From contig JAMLIB010000001.1 of the NCBI GenBank assembly GCA_023954415.1, positions 501,735-565,734 of the forward strand: a DNA stretch of 64,000 bases, written 5' to 3'. Shown here in pieces: positions 34,568 to 43,102 of this stretch. The stretch is from Trueperaceae bacterium. GTDB lineage: Bacteria; Deinococcota; Deinococci; Deinococcales; Trueperaceae. Position numbers and translations under genes: made by a program. Below the pieces are notes generated by a model. The model made no database searches, had not been told where the DNA came from, and saw nothing but the letters and a program-made list of their open reading frames with translations. The number at the start of each line of letters is the position of its first letter. The stretch's first letter is position 1.

Positions 34568-35053
34568 ATGAGCCACGACCACGCAAGCGACCCCAAGCCG
34601 ACCACGCACACCCGGACAGGCGAGCAGAGCCTCTTCCACCGTCGCGAGTTCGACGCCCCTGCCGCGCTCGTGCAGCGCGCCCACACTGATCCGGAGCTCT
34701 TCGTGCGGTGGATGGGCCCCCGCGGTACCACGGTGAGCATCGCCCACTTCGACGCGGTCACGGGCGGCGCGTTCCGTTACATCGTCGAGGCTGAGAAGGG
34801 CAGGTGGGCGTTCCGCGGGTCGTACCACGAGGTCTCGCCTGGCCAGATCGTCCACACGTGGGAGTACGAGGACGAGCCGGGCGCCACGCTCGAGACGCTC
34901 AGGTTCTTCGACCTGCCCGGCGGTCGCAGCGCGCTCGAGGTCCTCTCGACCTTCACGTCGAGGGAGGCCTGCGATGCCATGGTCGCGAGCGGCATGGACG
35001 GGGGCATGGACACGAACTTCGAGCAGCTGGACGAGGTGCTGCGAGAACCGTAG
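34568..35053 (+). CDS. SRPBCC (AHSA1/activator of Hsp90-like) domain protein
   Basis: 161 residues. FHRREFDAPAALVQRAHTDPELFVRWMGPRG, GGAFRYIVEAEKGRWAFRGSYHEVSPGQIVHTWEYEDEPGATLETLRF and the helix FEQLDEVL form the helix-grip fold. These proteins bind hydrophobic ligands and are usually regulated by an ArsR partner, here decayed. Clear Shine-Dalgarno AAGGAGAG. Function unknown. Confidence 0.85.
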   Translation: MSHDHASDPKPTTHTRTGEQSLFHRREFDAPAALVQRAHTDPELFVRWMGPRGTTVSIAHFDAVTGGAFRYIVEAEKGRWAFRGSYHEVSPGQIVHTWEYEDEPGATLETLRFFDLPGGRSALEVLSTFTSREACDAMVASGMDGGMDTNFEQLDEVLREP

Positions 35054-35102
35054 GACGCACGCGGTGCTCGAGCGCCCGACTCGCCTACGAGAAGCGCGGC
35101 GG

Positions 35103-35423
35103 TCAGGCGCTGGTGACCTCGGTGAGCGAGAAGCCCGTGCCCTGGTAGAGGAGGGGCGCTCCGAGCCTGGTCGCGAGCGCGTAAGCGAAGCAGTCGCCGA
35201 AGTTCAGGGCGGCCCTATGCGCTCCGCGGCCGTACTTGGCGTAGGCGAGCCTCGCGAGGTCGGCTTCCAGCCTGGAGAGTTTCGGGGACGCTGGCGGTGT
35301 CGAGGTTCGTGCCAGCGCTTCCGCCAGCGCGTCCGCGACGGCCTGGGTCATGGTGGTGCCGCGCCTCTCGGCCAACTCACGGGCCAGGCGGTGGGTGATC
35401 GCGTCCTTGATGTTGAGCGCCAT
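35103..35423 (-). pseudogene. Collapsed vapBC toxin-antitoxin pair (VapB fused to the VapC C-terminus)
   Basis: One 106-residue frame. Residues 1-42 (MALNIKDAITHRLARELAER, TTMTQAVADALAEAL) are a VapB antitoxin N-terminus. Residues 58-106 (AYAKYGRGAHRAALNFGDCF, AYALATRLGAPLL) are the end of a VapC PIN toxin. The VapB C-terminus and about the first 80 residues of VapC, with the first catalytic acids, are deleted in frame. In the usual C-terminal GDDF motif this copy reads GTGF. The toxin part cannot be active; the DNA-binding part might still be. Shine-Dalgarno AGGAGG precedes the ATG. Confidence 0.75.
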
Positions 35424-35538
35424 GCGCGCCTCCTGGTTCCACCACATACCTTTTGCGGTGGAAGGTGGAAAGGGGAGCGGTGCTCGGGCGCTTGTCGACT
35501 CGACCGTGCCAGCCGGCGTTACCGCCCCGCGGAGAGGA

Positions 35539-35544
35539 TATCGT
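35539..35544 (+). promoter_or_regulatory. Candidate -10 box of the TfoX-N gene
   Basis: TATCGT ends 7 bases before the ATG at 35552. Confidence 0.4.
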
Positions 35545-35551
35545 CACGCTC

Positions 35552-35902
35552 ATGGCAACGGCCCTCCAAGAAGAGCTGATCCTCCGCGTGCGCTCCCTGC
35601 TCTCGCCCGACCTCCCCGTGCGCGAGGTGGCCATGTTCGGCGGTCGGGCGGTCATGGTGAACGAGAAGATGATCGTCAGCGCTAGCAGGAGCGGTGAACT
35701 GCTCGTGCGCGTTCCGGCGCGCCGCCATGACGAGTTGCTCGCTCGACCCGGAGCGAGGCAAGCCGAGATGGGTGCCGGCCGCACCATGGGCCCGGGCTGG
35801 CTGACCGTCTCCGCGGAGTCGCTCGCGGCCGAGGAGGAGTTGGCCTACTGGATCGCTGCCGCGATGAGCCACAACGAGTCCGCGGCCCGGGGACGCGGGT
35901 GA
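35552..35902 (+). CDS. TfoX N-terminal domain protein
   Basis: 116 residues. VREVAMFGGRAVMVNEKMIVSAS and ELLVRVPARRHDELLARPGARQ follow the TfoX_N fold, and MGAGRTMGPGWLTV with the terminal helix AEEELAYWIAAAMSHN complete it. This domain occurs alone in many bacteria as a small protein of unknown role and need not regulate competence. Start chosen at the first ATG in the domain frame, 7 bases after a -10-like box. Confidence 0.8.
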   Translation: MATALQEELILRVRSLLSPDLPVREVAMFGGRAVMVNEKMIVSASRSGELLVRVPARRHDELLARPGARQAEMGAGRTMGPGWLTVSAESLAAEEELAYWIAAAMSHNESAARGRG

Positions 35903-35957
35903 AGGATGGGAGGTACCCCTGGTCTGCGCAGGTAGAGATAGCTGCCAGGTAGGGCGG

Positions 35958-35987
35958 TTGCATCTGTCCGCTGCGCCTGCGTATCCT
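35958..35987 (+). promoter_or_regulatory. Sigma-70-type promoter of the YibE/F gene
   Basis: TTGCAT (35958-35963) and TATCCT (35982-35987) with an 18-base spacer, about 60 bases before the GTG start. Confidence 0.55.
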
Positions 35988-36049
35988 CGGAGATCCCCGG
36001 GGCGGCCGGAACGGCTCGCACGCCCGCGGATCGTGATCGGAGCCCCACC

Positions 36050-37219
36050 GTGCGTGACAGCCAAACATGCCCGAGCGTGCCGACCGCGCCGCGCCGCCTG
36101 CGGCCGGCCCGTCTGCTGCTTGCCTCTGCCTGGCTACTGCTGAGCCTGCTCGCCGCCGTGGCGAGCGCCCAGACGCCCAACCCGGAGTTCGGCTACCTCG
36201 AAGGGCGCATAGTCGAGCTGCAGTACACCGACCCGGCCGCGCCGACCGCAGGCGGGGCCGCCGTGGTGAGGCTCGGCAGCGGCGAACGCGTGAACGCGGA
36301 GGTGCCGGCTTCGGTCGAGGTCGCGGGTTCGGCCATCACCCCTTACCGCGTGGGCGACCAGGTCGAGCTCTACTACTCGCAGGGACCGGGCGGGCAGCGG
36401 ACCGTCGTGGTGGTCGACTGGATAAGGCGGCCGGCCCTCTTCGTGCTGGTCGCGCTGTTCCTCTTCACGAGCGTGGCCGTGGCGCGCTTCAAGGGCCTAC
36501 GCGCGTTCGTGGCCACCAGTGCGAGCCTGGCCATCGTGATCGCGTTCATCGTGCCCCGCATCCTCGACGGTTGGAGCCCCATACTCGTCAGCCTCGTGGG
36601 GGCCGGCAGCATCCTCCTCCTCTCCATCTACTTCGTGCACGGCCTCAACTGGTCCACGACCGCCGCGATCGCCGGCACCTTCGGCGCCGTGGTGGTGACG
36701 ATGGTCCTCGGCGTCGCCTTCATGCACTTCGCTCGGCTGACCGGCTTCGGCACCGAGGAGGCCATGATGATCTCCTTCGGCGCCAGCCAAGTGAGCATGC
36801 GCGGCCTGCTGCTGGCCGGCCTGCTCGTCGGAGCGCTCGGCGCGCTGACCGACACGACGATCGTGCAGGCGAGCGTGGTGCGCGAGCTGGCGCACGTCGA
36901 CCCCGAACTGCCGTGGCTCAGCCTCTACAGCTCGGGCATGCGCGTTGGCTACGACCACATCGGCTCCCTGGTGAACACCCTCGTGCTCGCCTACGCCGGC
37001 TCCGCCCTACCCCTCCTGGTGCTGCTCACGATGGGCGACTTCACGCTGGCCCGCGCCGTCAACATCGAGCTGGTGGCCACCGAGGTCGTTCACACCCTCG
37101 TCGGCTCCATCGGGCTCGTCCTGTCCGTCCCGATCACCACGGCGATCGCGGCCCTGATGTTCGCGGGCGGCAAGATGGCGCTGCGCCCAGGCGAGCTTCA
37201 TGCGGGCCACAAGCATTGA
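36050..37219 (+). CDS. YibE/F-like multipass membrane protein
   Basis: 389 residues. A signal-like first helix ([19 protein letters not shown]) leads to an extracytoplasmic beta domain (36-125: [35 protein letters not shown]), then about seven helices. [17 protein letters not shown] and [24 protein letters not shown] are the YibE/F core. A short His-rich end (HAGHKH). Transport or cofactor role unknown. Its stop codon overlaps the -35 of the tRNA-Pro promoter. Confidence 0.85.
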   Translation: MRDSQTCPSVPTAPRRLRPARLLLASAWLLLSLLAAVASAQTPNPEFGYLEGRIVELQYTDPAAPTAGGAAVVRLGSGERVNAEVPASVEVAGSAITPYRVGDQVELYYSQGPGGQRTVVVVDWIRRPALFVLVALFLFTSVAVARFKGLRAFVATSASLAIVIAFIVPRILDGWSPILVSLVGAGSILLLSIYFVHGLNWSTTAAIAGTFGAVVVTMVLGVAFMHFARLTGFGTEEAMMISFGASQVSMRGLLLAGLLVGALGALTDTTIVQASVVRELAHVDPELPWLSLYSSGMRVGYDHIGSLVNTLVLAYAGSALPLLVLLTMGDFTLARAVNIELVATEVVHTLVGSIGLVLSVPITTAIAALMFAGGKMALRPGELHAGHKH

Positions 37220-37245
37220 CTAGGACTTCGGCCCACACGTAAACT
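37216..37245 (+). promoter_or_regulatory. Promoter of tRNA-Pro(GGG)
   Basis: TTGACT (37216-37221), 18-base spacer, TAAACT (37240-37245), the best -35/-10 pair in the window. Confidence 0.7.
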
Positions 37246-37302
37246 TGCGGTTGCGCCCTGAAGGAGCGCCCGCAGGTAGGCCATGCGCCGCCGCGGTCAT
37301 AG

Positions 37303-37379
37303 CGGGGTGTAGCGCAGCCTGGTAGCGCACTTGACTGGGGGTCAAGTGGTCGTCGGTTCAAATCCGGCCACCCCGACCA
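37303..37379 (+). tRNA. tRNA-Pro (anticodon GGG)
   Basis: 77 bases with CCA. Acceptor CGGGGTG/CACCCCG, anticodon arm CTTGA-CTGGGGG-TCAAG, anticodon GGG. Confidence 0.95.
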
Positions 37380-37380
37380 G

Positions 37381-37418
37381 CAAGATCCCGTCCGTAACGG
37401 ACGGGATCTTGAGCTTTC
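37381..37418 (+). terminator. Terminator of tRNA-Pro(GGG)
   Basis: CAAGATCCCGTCCG/CGGACGGGATCTTG, a perfect 14-bp stem with a 3-base loop, then AGCTTTC, starting 1 base after the tRNA. Confidence 0.85.
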
Positions 37419-37434
37419 GCCACCCCGAGCCCTG

Positions 37435-37440
37435 TATCAT
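37435..37440 (+). promoter_or_regulatory. Candidate -10 box of the Nudix gene at 37447
   Basis: TATCAT ends 6 bases before the GTG start. Confidence 0.5.
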
Positions 37441-37446
37441 CCTCCC

Positions 37447-38118
37447 GTGACCGACCCGAGCACGGAACCGCTCGACGTCCTCGACGCCGCCGGTGTGGTC
37501 ACCGGCCGCGTGAAGCCGCGCGCGCAGGTGCACGTCGACGGCGACTGGCACCGCGCCATCCACATCTGGGTGGTGCGGCCCGGCGGCCTAGTGCTGGTGC
37601 AGCGCCGGTCCTGGACCAAGGACCTGGAAGGTGGCAAGCTCGACGTCAGCGTGGGCGGGCACGTGCGCGCCGGCGAGCCGTTCGTCGACTCGTTGAGGGA
37701 GGCGAAGGAGGAGCTCGGCCTGACGCTGCGGCCCGGCCAGGTGGAGTACCTCGGCACGGTCGTAAGCGTGCGCGAGTACCCGGGCCTGCCGGTCCCGCTG
37801 ACCGACCGCGAGCATCAGGACGTCTATGTCACCCGCGACGAGCGCCCGCTGGACGAGTACCGCCTGCAGCTCGAGGAGGTCGAAGCGGTCTACGAGGTGC
37901 CCGTGGCGCGCGCCGTGACCCTCTTCCGCCACGGCGAGCACGTCGCGGCCGCCGGCTACGACTCCATGCGCAGGCCAAGTAACGCCCTCCTGTACGAGGC
38001 CGACCTGCCCAGCCAGGGCCGTGAGCTCCTGGCCGAGTCGCTCGAGCGCGTGGCGGCGTACCTGAACGGCGAAGGGGCGTCGGACATAGCCCAACGCCCC
38101 TTCGGGGCCGAACCTTAG
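37447..38118 (+). CDS. Nudix hydrolase, isopentenyl-diphosphate-isomerase-like branch
   Basis: 223 residues. The opening LDVLDAAGVVTGRVKPRAQV and HRAIHIWVVRPGGLVLVQRRSW are shared with IPP isomerase-like Nudix proteins (YfcD type). GGHVRAGEPFVDSLREAKEELGL is the Nudix box with E in place. The C-terminal half (VEAVYEVPVARAVTLF...) is an added helical extension. More likely a diphosphate hydrolase than a true isomerase. Leaderless GTG start. Confidence 0.85.
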   Translation: MTDPSTEPLDVLDAAGVVTGRVKPRAQVHVDGDWHRAIHIWVVRPGGLVLVQRRSWTKDLEGGKLDVSVGGHVRAGEPFVDSLREAKEELGLTLRPGQVEYLGTVVSVREYPGLPVPLTDREHQDVYVTRDERPLDEYRLQLEEVEAVYEVPVARAVTLFRHGEHVAAAGYDSMRRPSNALLYEADLPSQGRELLAESLERVAAYLNGEGASDIAQRPFGAEP

Positions 38119-38213
38119 GTGACCGGGCGCCCCGCGCCCGCCACGCCCCACCGACCCTTACGCGCCCGGTGCGCCGCGCCCCTCGGCGCCTACCCTTCGG
38201 CCCGAGGCGCCCC

Positions 38214-40268
38214 TCAGTTCTCGATCACGGTCGGCACGATGAGCGGGTTGCGCCCCGTCGCCTTCCGGATGTAACGCCTCACGGGGTAGAAGATGTCGTC
38301 GCGGATGTCGCCGAGGCGGCGCTTCTCGCGGATGCCGCGCTGCAGGCTCTCCAGCGCGATCTTCTCGACCTCGTCCTTCATGCCGTTGCTGCCCTGGGCG
38401 ACGCCGCGCATGATGACCTCGACGGTCGGCGACTTGCTCGCGAGCGCCATGATCACCACGACGCCGTCCGCGGACAGCGCCTGGCGGTCGCGGATGATGG
38501 GCTCCGTCACCTCGTCGCCGGCCTTGCCGACGGTGTCGATGAGCACGACGCCGGCGTCGACGCTCCCCGTCACCTTCATGTCGTCGCGGCTCAGCTCGAC
38601 CACGTCGCCGTTGCCGACGATGAGCGTCTTCTTCGGCGGGTGGCTCATGCCGTCCGCCAGGCGCTGGTGGTGCACCTGGTGGCGCATCTCGCCGTGCCAC
38701 GGCAGGAAGAACTTCGGGCGCGTCAGGTCGAGGATGAGCTTGAGCTCCTCGCGGCTGGCGTGACCGGACGTATGCACCTTGTAGGCGGGCGGGTAGAGGA
38801 CGTTGACGCGGCTGGCGTAGAGCTGGTTGATTACGCGCCCGACGGCCTCCTCGTTGCCAGGGATGGGGTTGGAGGAGAGGATGACCGTGTCGCCCGGCTT
38901 GAGGCGGATCTTCCGGTGCGTGCCGTTGGCGAGGCGCGAGAGGGCCGCCATCGGCTGACCTTGTGACCCGGTGCACAAGAAGAGGACCTTGTCGTCCTGC
39001 ATGTCGCCGAGGTCGTCCGTGCTCACGAAGGCGTGCTTGGCCTCCAGGTAGCCGAGCTCCTGGGCGATGCCGATGGCCTTGACCATCGACCGCCCCTCCA
39101 TGACCACGCGCCGGTCGTAGCGCTCGGCGATGCGCACGAAGTTCTGCAGACGGTGCACATGGCTCGAGAACGTCGTGACGATGACGCGCCCCTTGGCCTT
39201 GGCCACGATCTCGTCCACCGCCATGGCCACATCGTGCTCGCTCGGCGTGTAGCCGGGGCGCTCGGCGTTGGTGCTGTCCGAGATGAGGAGCAGCACGCCG
39301 TCGGCGCCCGCCTGGGCGAGCTTGTGGAGGTGGCTCGTCTTGCCGTCCGCCGGGTTGTAGTCGAGCTTGAAGTCGCCCGAGTGCACCACGCGTCCGATGG
39401 GCGTGTGGACGATGATGCCGGAGTTGTCGGGGATGGAGTGGGTCATGCGGAAGAAGTCGACCGTGAAGCTCTTGCTGACCTTCACGCGCGCGTCCGTGCT
39501 GATCTCGCGCAGGTCGACGTCGGACTCGCTGAGCTTGAACTCCTCGAACTTCCCGCGCAGGAGCCCGAGCGTGAGCCGGGCACCGTACATGGGGACCTTC
39601 GGCAGGAGCCTGATCATGTACGGCAGGCCGCCGATGTGGTCCTCGTGCCCGTGCGTCAGCACCCAGCCCTTGATCTTGTGGGAGTTCTCGACGACCCAGT
39701 CGATCTTCGGCACGATGATGTCGACGCCGAGCATCTCCGTCTCCGGGAACGCGAGGCCCCCGTCGACCAGGAGGATCTCGTCGTCGTACTCGAAGGCGAA
39801 CATGTTCTTGCCGATCTCGCCCATGCCGCCGAGCGCGATGACCTTCAGCTTCTTGTCGTCGCCCTGGGCCTGCCGCTCGCTAGCGGGAGCACCGCCGGAG
39901 CCCTGGGTGGCGCCGGCTCTCCTGGGAGCGTCGCCGGCGCGTTGGTCCGGTCGACCGGCGGCCTGGCCGCCTTGACCACTCTGGCCGCCTTGACCCGCCT
40001 GGCCGTCCTGACGCCCCGCGCCCTGCCGCCCAGCGCCGCGGCGTCCGCGCCGCGCCCTGCCGCCGCCGTCGGCCGGCGCCTGTGGGGCGCCGCCCGGGTC
40101 CTTGGCAGCGGCATCCTTGGCGGTAGCCGCCTTCGACCCCTGCCTGTCGTCTTGCCTTGCTTCCGGTCGCCGCGCCCGTGGCGCGGCAGGGCTTTCCTGG
40201 CCGCTCGTGTCGGCGGCGGCGCGCTTTCTTCTGCGCGTCTCGTTGAGCTTGCGCTCGTCATCTGGCAT
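38214..40268 (-). CDS. rnj: Ribonuclease J with disordered N-terminal extension
   Basis: 684 residues. 5'-3' exo- and endonuclease of mRNA turnover. Metallo-beta-lactamase ligands His206, His208, Asp210, His211 (LTHGHEDHIGG), then HSGDFKLDYNP, the beta-CASP domain (SDSTNAERPGYTPSE) and HTSGHASREE. Residues 1-138 precede the catalytic core (LKVIALGGMGEIGKNM) and are low complexity, rich in Arg/Gly/Gln (AGQGGQSGQGGQ), a probable RNA- or partner-binding tail. Start has AGAGGAAA upstream. It follows pnp by 31 bases, so both degradosome-type nucleases are co-expressed. Confidence 0.96.
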   Translation of the reverse strand: MPDDERKLNETRRRKRAAADTSGQESPAAPRARRPEARQDDRQGSKAATAKDAAAKDPGGAPQAPADGGGRARRGRRGAGRQGAGRQDGQAGQGGQSGQGGQAAGRPDQRAGDAPRRAGATQGSGGAPASERQAQGDDKKLKVIALGGMGEIGKNMFAFEYDDEILLVDGGLAFPETEMLGVDIIVPKIDWVVENSHKIKGWVLTHGHEDHIGGLPYMIRLLPKVPMYGARLTLGLLRGKFEEFKLSESDVDLREISTDARVKVSKSFTVDFFRMTHSIPDNSGIIVHTPIGRVVHSGDFKLDYNPADGKTSHLHKLAQAGADGVLLLISDSTNAERPGYTPSEHDVAMAVDEIVAKAKGRVIVTTFSSHVHRLQNFVRIAERYDRRVVMEGRSMVKAIGIAQELGYLEAKHAFVSTDDLGDMQDDKVLFLCTGSQGQPMAALSRLANGTHRKIRLKPGDTVILSSNPIPGNEEAVGRVINQLYASRVNVLYPPAYKVHTSGHASREELKLILDLTRPKFFLPWHGEMRHQVHHQRLADGMSHPPKKTLIVGNGDVVELSRDDMKVTGSVDAGVVLIDTVGKAGDEVTEPIIRDRQALSADGVVVIMALASKSPTVEVIMRGVAQGSNGMKDEVEKIALESLQRGIREKRRLGDIRDDIFYPVRRYIRKATGRNPLIVPTVIEN

Positions 40269-40299
40269 GTTCTGTTTCCTCTATCTGCTTGATTTCGTC

Positions 40300-42504
40300 T
40301 TAGAAGCGGTCGCGCCGGGGGCCGCGGTCGCGGCTGTTCCGGTCGCGTCGCTCTCCGCGGTCGCCGCCTGGACCACGTCGCGGTCCGCGCGGGGCGATCT
40401 TGCCTTCCAGCTCGGGGCGCACGAGGTCGATCTTGCCGCGCTCGTCGATGCCGTTGACCTTGACCCTCAGCCGGTCGCCCTGCTTGAGGAAGTCCTCGAC
40501 GTTCTCGACGCGCTCCTCGGCGATCTGGCTGATGTGCAGCAGGCCGTCAGTGCCCGGGAAGAGCGTGATGAAGGCGCCGAACTCCGTCGTCTTGGCAACC
40601 ACGCCGTCGTACTCCTTGCCGACCTCGGCGGAGGCGGTGAGCGCCTCTATCTGGGCCTTGACGGCCCTGGCGGCGGTGGAGTCCTCGGAGTAGATGCGCA
40701 CGGTGCCGTCTTCCTGGACCTCGACGGTCGCGCCCATGGCCTCGAGCTCCCGGATCTGCTTGCCGCCGGGCCCGATGACCGTGCCGATCTTGTCGACCGG
40801 GATCTTGACCTGCAGGATGCGCGGGGCGCGGGCCGAGATCTCGCTCCTCGCGGCCGGGAGGGCCTTCGCCATCTCGCCGAGGATGTGCAGCCTGCCGATG
40901 CGCGCCTGGGCGAGGGCCTCGCGCATGACGGCGGCGGTGATGCCGCCGATCTTGATGTCCATCTGCAGGGCCGTCACGCCCTCCGCCGTCCCGGTGACCT
41001 TGAAGTCCATGTCGCCGAGGGCGTCCTCGGAGCCGAGGATGTCCGTGAGGATGCGGTAGGACGAGCCTTCCATCACGAGGCCCATGGCGATGCCGGCCAC
41101 GGAGGCCCTGAGGGGCACGCCGGCGTCCATGAGCGCGAGGCAGCCGGAGCAGACCGTGGCCATCGAGGACGAGCCGTTGGACTCGAGCGTCTCGCCGACG
41201 ACGCGCACCACGTAAGGGAACTCCTCCTGGCTCGGCATGACGTCGAGCAGGGCGCGGCGCGCGAGGTTGCCGTGGCCGAGCTCGCGCCTGCCTGTCCCCC
41301 TGAGGCGCTTGACCTCGCCGGTGGAGAAGGGCGGGAAGTTGTAGTGCAGCATGAACTCCTCGCTGGAGTCCAGGCTGAGGTCGTCCACGAGGCGGTTATC
41401 GCGGCCCGTGCCGAGGGTCGCCACGCCGAGGACCTGCGTCTCGCCGCGCGTGAACACGGCTGAGCCGTGGGCCATCGGCAGCACGCCTGTCTCGATCCAG
41501 ATGGGCCGCACCTGATCGGAGCGCCGGCCGTCCACGCGGAGGTTCTCCTCGAGGATGAGGCGGCGCAGCTCGGCCTGCTCGACCTTGTCGAACGCGACCT
41601 TGTACTCCTCGACGAGCGCGGCGGCGCCGTCGGCCGTGGCGTCGGGGACGAGCTCGGCGATGATCGCATCGCGCAGCGCCTTGACGGTCTCGGAGCGCTC
41701 GTGCTTGCCTTCCGTGAGGAGGGCGGCGCGCAGCTTGCCGGCCGCGCCGCGCCGCACGCCCTCGAGGGCCGCCTGGGAGAGCTCTACGGCGGGGGTGAAG
41801 CCCTTCTTGGCCTGGCCGATCTCGCTCTTGATCCGCTCGATGAGCGCCACGACGGGGGCGAGCTGCGCCTGGGCGAACTCGATGGCGCCGACCATCACGT
41901 CCTCGCCGAGCTCGTTGGCGGCCGCCTCGACCATGAGCACGGCGTCCTTGCTCGCCGCGACGGTCAGCTCCAGCTGGGAGCCGCCCTCGTGGAGGAGGCG
42001 CATGCTGGGGTTGGCGACGTACTGGCCGTCCGCGTAGCCGACGGTGCAGCAGGCCGTCGGGCCGTTCCACGGGATGTCGGAGATGGAGAGGGCGGCGGAG
42101 GCGCCGATGGCGGCGAGCGGCGCCGGGTCGTTGACCTGGTCGGCCGAGAGCACGGTCACGATGACCTGGACCTCGTTGCGCAGGCCCTTGGGGAAGAGGG
42201 GGCGGATCTGGCGGTCGACGATGCGCGCGTTGAGCGTGCCCTGGATGCCGGGGCGGCCCTCGCGGCGCATGAACGAGCCGGGGATCTTGCCGATGGCGTA
42301 GTGGCGCTCCTCGTACTCGACCGTGAGGGGGAGGAACGGCACGGGGGAGGCGCTGTCGTTCATCTGCGCCGTGACCAGCACGAGCGTGTCGCCGTAGCGC
42401 ACGGTCACGCTGCCGGCCGCCTGCTTGGCGAGCTTGCCCGTTTCGATGACCAGCTCGCGGCCGCCGAACTGGGTGATGTACCGGTGGTGGTTGGGTAGGT
42501 TCAC
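40300..42504 (-). CDS. pnp: Polyribonucleotide nucleotidyltransferase
   Basis: 3'-5' phosphorolytic exonuclease, 734 residues from GTG 42504 ([19 protein letters not shown]), which has AGGAG in position. The frame is open further upstream, but that part crosses a hairpin and is not conserved-looking. Two RNase PH domains ([37 protein letters not shown]...LMDAGVPL), KH domain ([19 protein letters not shown]) and S1 domain ([20 protein letters not shown]). The end is Arg/Gly/Asp-rich. Order rpsO-pnp-rnj. Confidence 0.96.
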   Translation of the reverse strand: MNLPNHHRYITQFGGRELVIETGKLAKQAAGSVTVRYGDTLVLVTAQMNDSASPVPFLPLTVEYEERHYAIGKIPGSFMRREGRPGIQGTLNARIVDRQIRPLFPKGLRNEVQVIVTVLSADQVNDPAPLAAIGASAALSISDIPWNGPTACCTVGYADGQYVANPSMRLLHEGGSQLELTVAASKDAVLMVEAAANELGEDVMVGAIEFAQAQLAPVVALIERIKSEIGQAKKGFTPAVELSQAALEGVRRGAAGKLRAALLTEGKHERSETVKALRDAIIAELVPDATADGAAALVEEYKVAFDKVEQAELRRLILEENLRVDGRRSDQVRPIWIETGVLPMAHGSAVFTRGETQVLGVATLGTGRDNRLVDDLSLDSSEEFMLHYNFPPFSTGEVKRLRGTGRRELGHGNLARRALLDVMPSQEEFPYVVRVVGETLESNGSSSMATVCSGCLALMDAGVPLRASVAGIAMGLVMEGSSYRILTDILGSEDALGDMDFKVTGTAEGVTALQMDIKIGGITAAVMREALAQARIGRLHILGEMAKALPAARSEISARAPRILQVKIPVDKIGTVIGPGGKQIRELEAMGATVEVQEDGTVRIYSEDSTAARAVKAQIEALTASAEVGKEYDGVVAKTTEFGAFITLFPGTDGLLHISQIAEERVENVEDFLKQGDRLRVKVNGIDERGKIDLVRPELEGKIAPRGPRRGPGGDRGERRDRNSRDRGPRRDRF

Positions 42505-42568
42505 TGTCTCTCCTTCGCTCTCTTCCGCTTCGATGCCCGCTGTCATGACCTTGCCGGCCATGTGTGAA

Positions 42569-42595
42569 CGGCGAGGCCGTGGGTTGGCCTCGCCG
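42569..42595 (-). other. Hairpin in the rpsO-pnp spacer
   Basis: CGGCGAGGCC/GGCCTCGCCG, 10 bp with a 7-base loop, no T tract. In E. coli the same spacer holds an RNase III site and an attenuating terminator; a comparable processing or attenuation role is plausible here. Confidence 0.5.
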
Positions 42596-42723
42596 CTGGT
42601 GCCAAGTTCAGTCAGTGGCGCTCGCGAAGGCGCCTCTGGTGTATGAGCCGCACGGTCCATCTGGGGCGGCCGTGCAGTGGCCTCGACCTCGTCCGGCAGG
42701 GATGATCCTTCTCGGCTGCCGGC

Positions 42724-42993
42724 TCAGCGGCGGAGTCCGAGGTTGGCGATCAGTTCCTTGTACGCGTCGTAATCCGTGCGCTCCAAGTAGGAGAGGAGGC
42801 GCTTGCGCTTGCCGACCATCATGAGCAGGCCGCGGCGGCCGTGATGGTCCTTCTTGTGGTTCTGGAGATGGGCGCTGAGCTCCTCGATGCGCTTGGTCAG
42901 GAGCGCCACCTGCACGGGGGCCGAACCGGTGTCCTGCGCGTCCTTACCGTAACGCTCGATGACCTCGAGCTTCTGTTCCGCGTTCATCGGCAT
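42724..42993 (-). CDS. rpsO: 30S ribosomal protein S15
   Basis: 89 residues, standard length. Central fold of the small subunit platform: GSAPVQVALLTKRIEELSAHL, NHKKDHHGRRGLLMMVGKRKRLLSYL and the C-terminal LGLRR. First gene of the rpsO-pnp-rnj unit. Confidence 0.98.
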   Translation of the reverse strand: MPMNAEQKLEVIERYGKDAQDTGSAPVQVALLTKRIEELSAHLQNHKKDHHGRRGLLMMVGKRKRLLSYLERTDYDAYKELIANLGLRR

Positions 42994-43067
42994 ATCTTTG
43001 GTCTACCTCTCAGATCGTGTGTTCCCGAGCCGGATCCGCTTGCTATTCGAGTCGATACCGGCCAAGG

Positions 43068-43089
43068 TGTCAACCGACGAATTGTAGCA
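43068..43089 (-). promoter_or_regulatory. Promoter elements of rpsO
   Basis: On the minus strand TGC-TACAAT (43081-43089) is an extended -10 about 90 bases before rpsO; just downstream TTGACA (43068-43073) is a perfect -35, with TCGAAT 17 bases on as a weak -10. Two overlapping promoters are possible. Confidence 0.5.
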
Positions 43090-43102
43090 CATGCCTGGCG
43101 GG

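Noticed and set aside
37447..38118. True isopentenyl-diphosphate isomerase
   Set aside because: The protein has the IDI-like opening, but it carries a standard Nudix box and a long C-terminal extension, so hydrolase is the safer call.
42505..42660. N-terminal extension of PNPase
   Set aside because: It would cover the intergenic hairpin and lacks PNPase similarity, whereas GTG 42504 has an AGGAG Shine-Dalgarno and starts at the first conserved residues.
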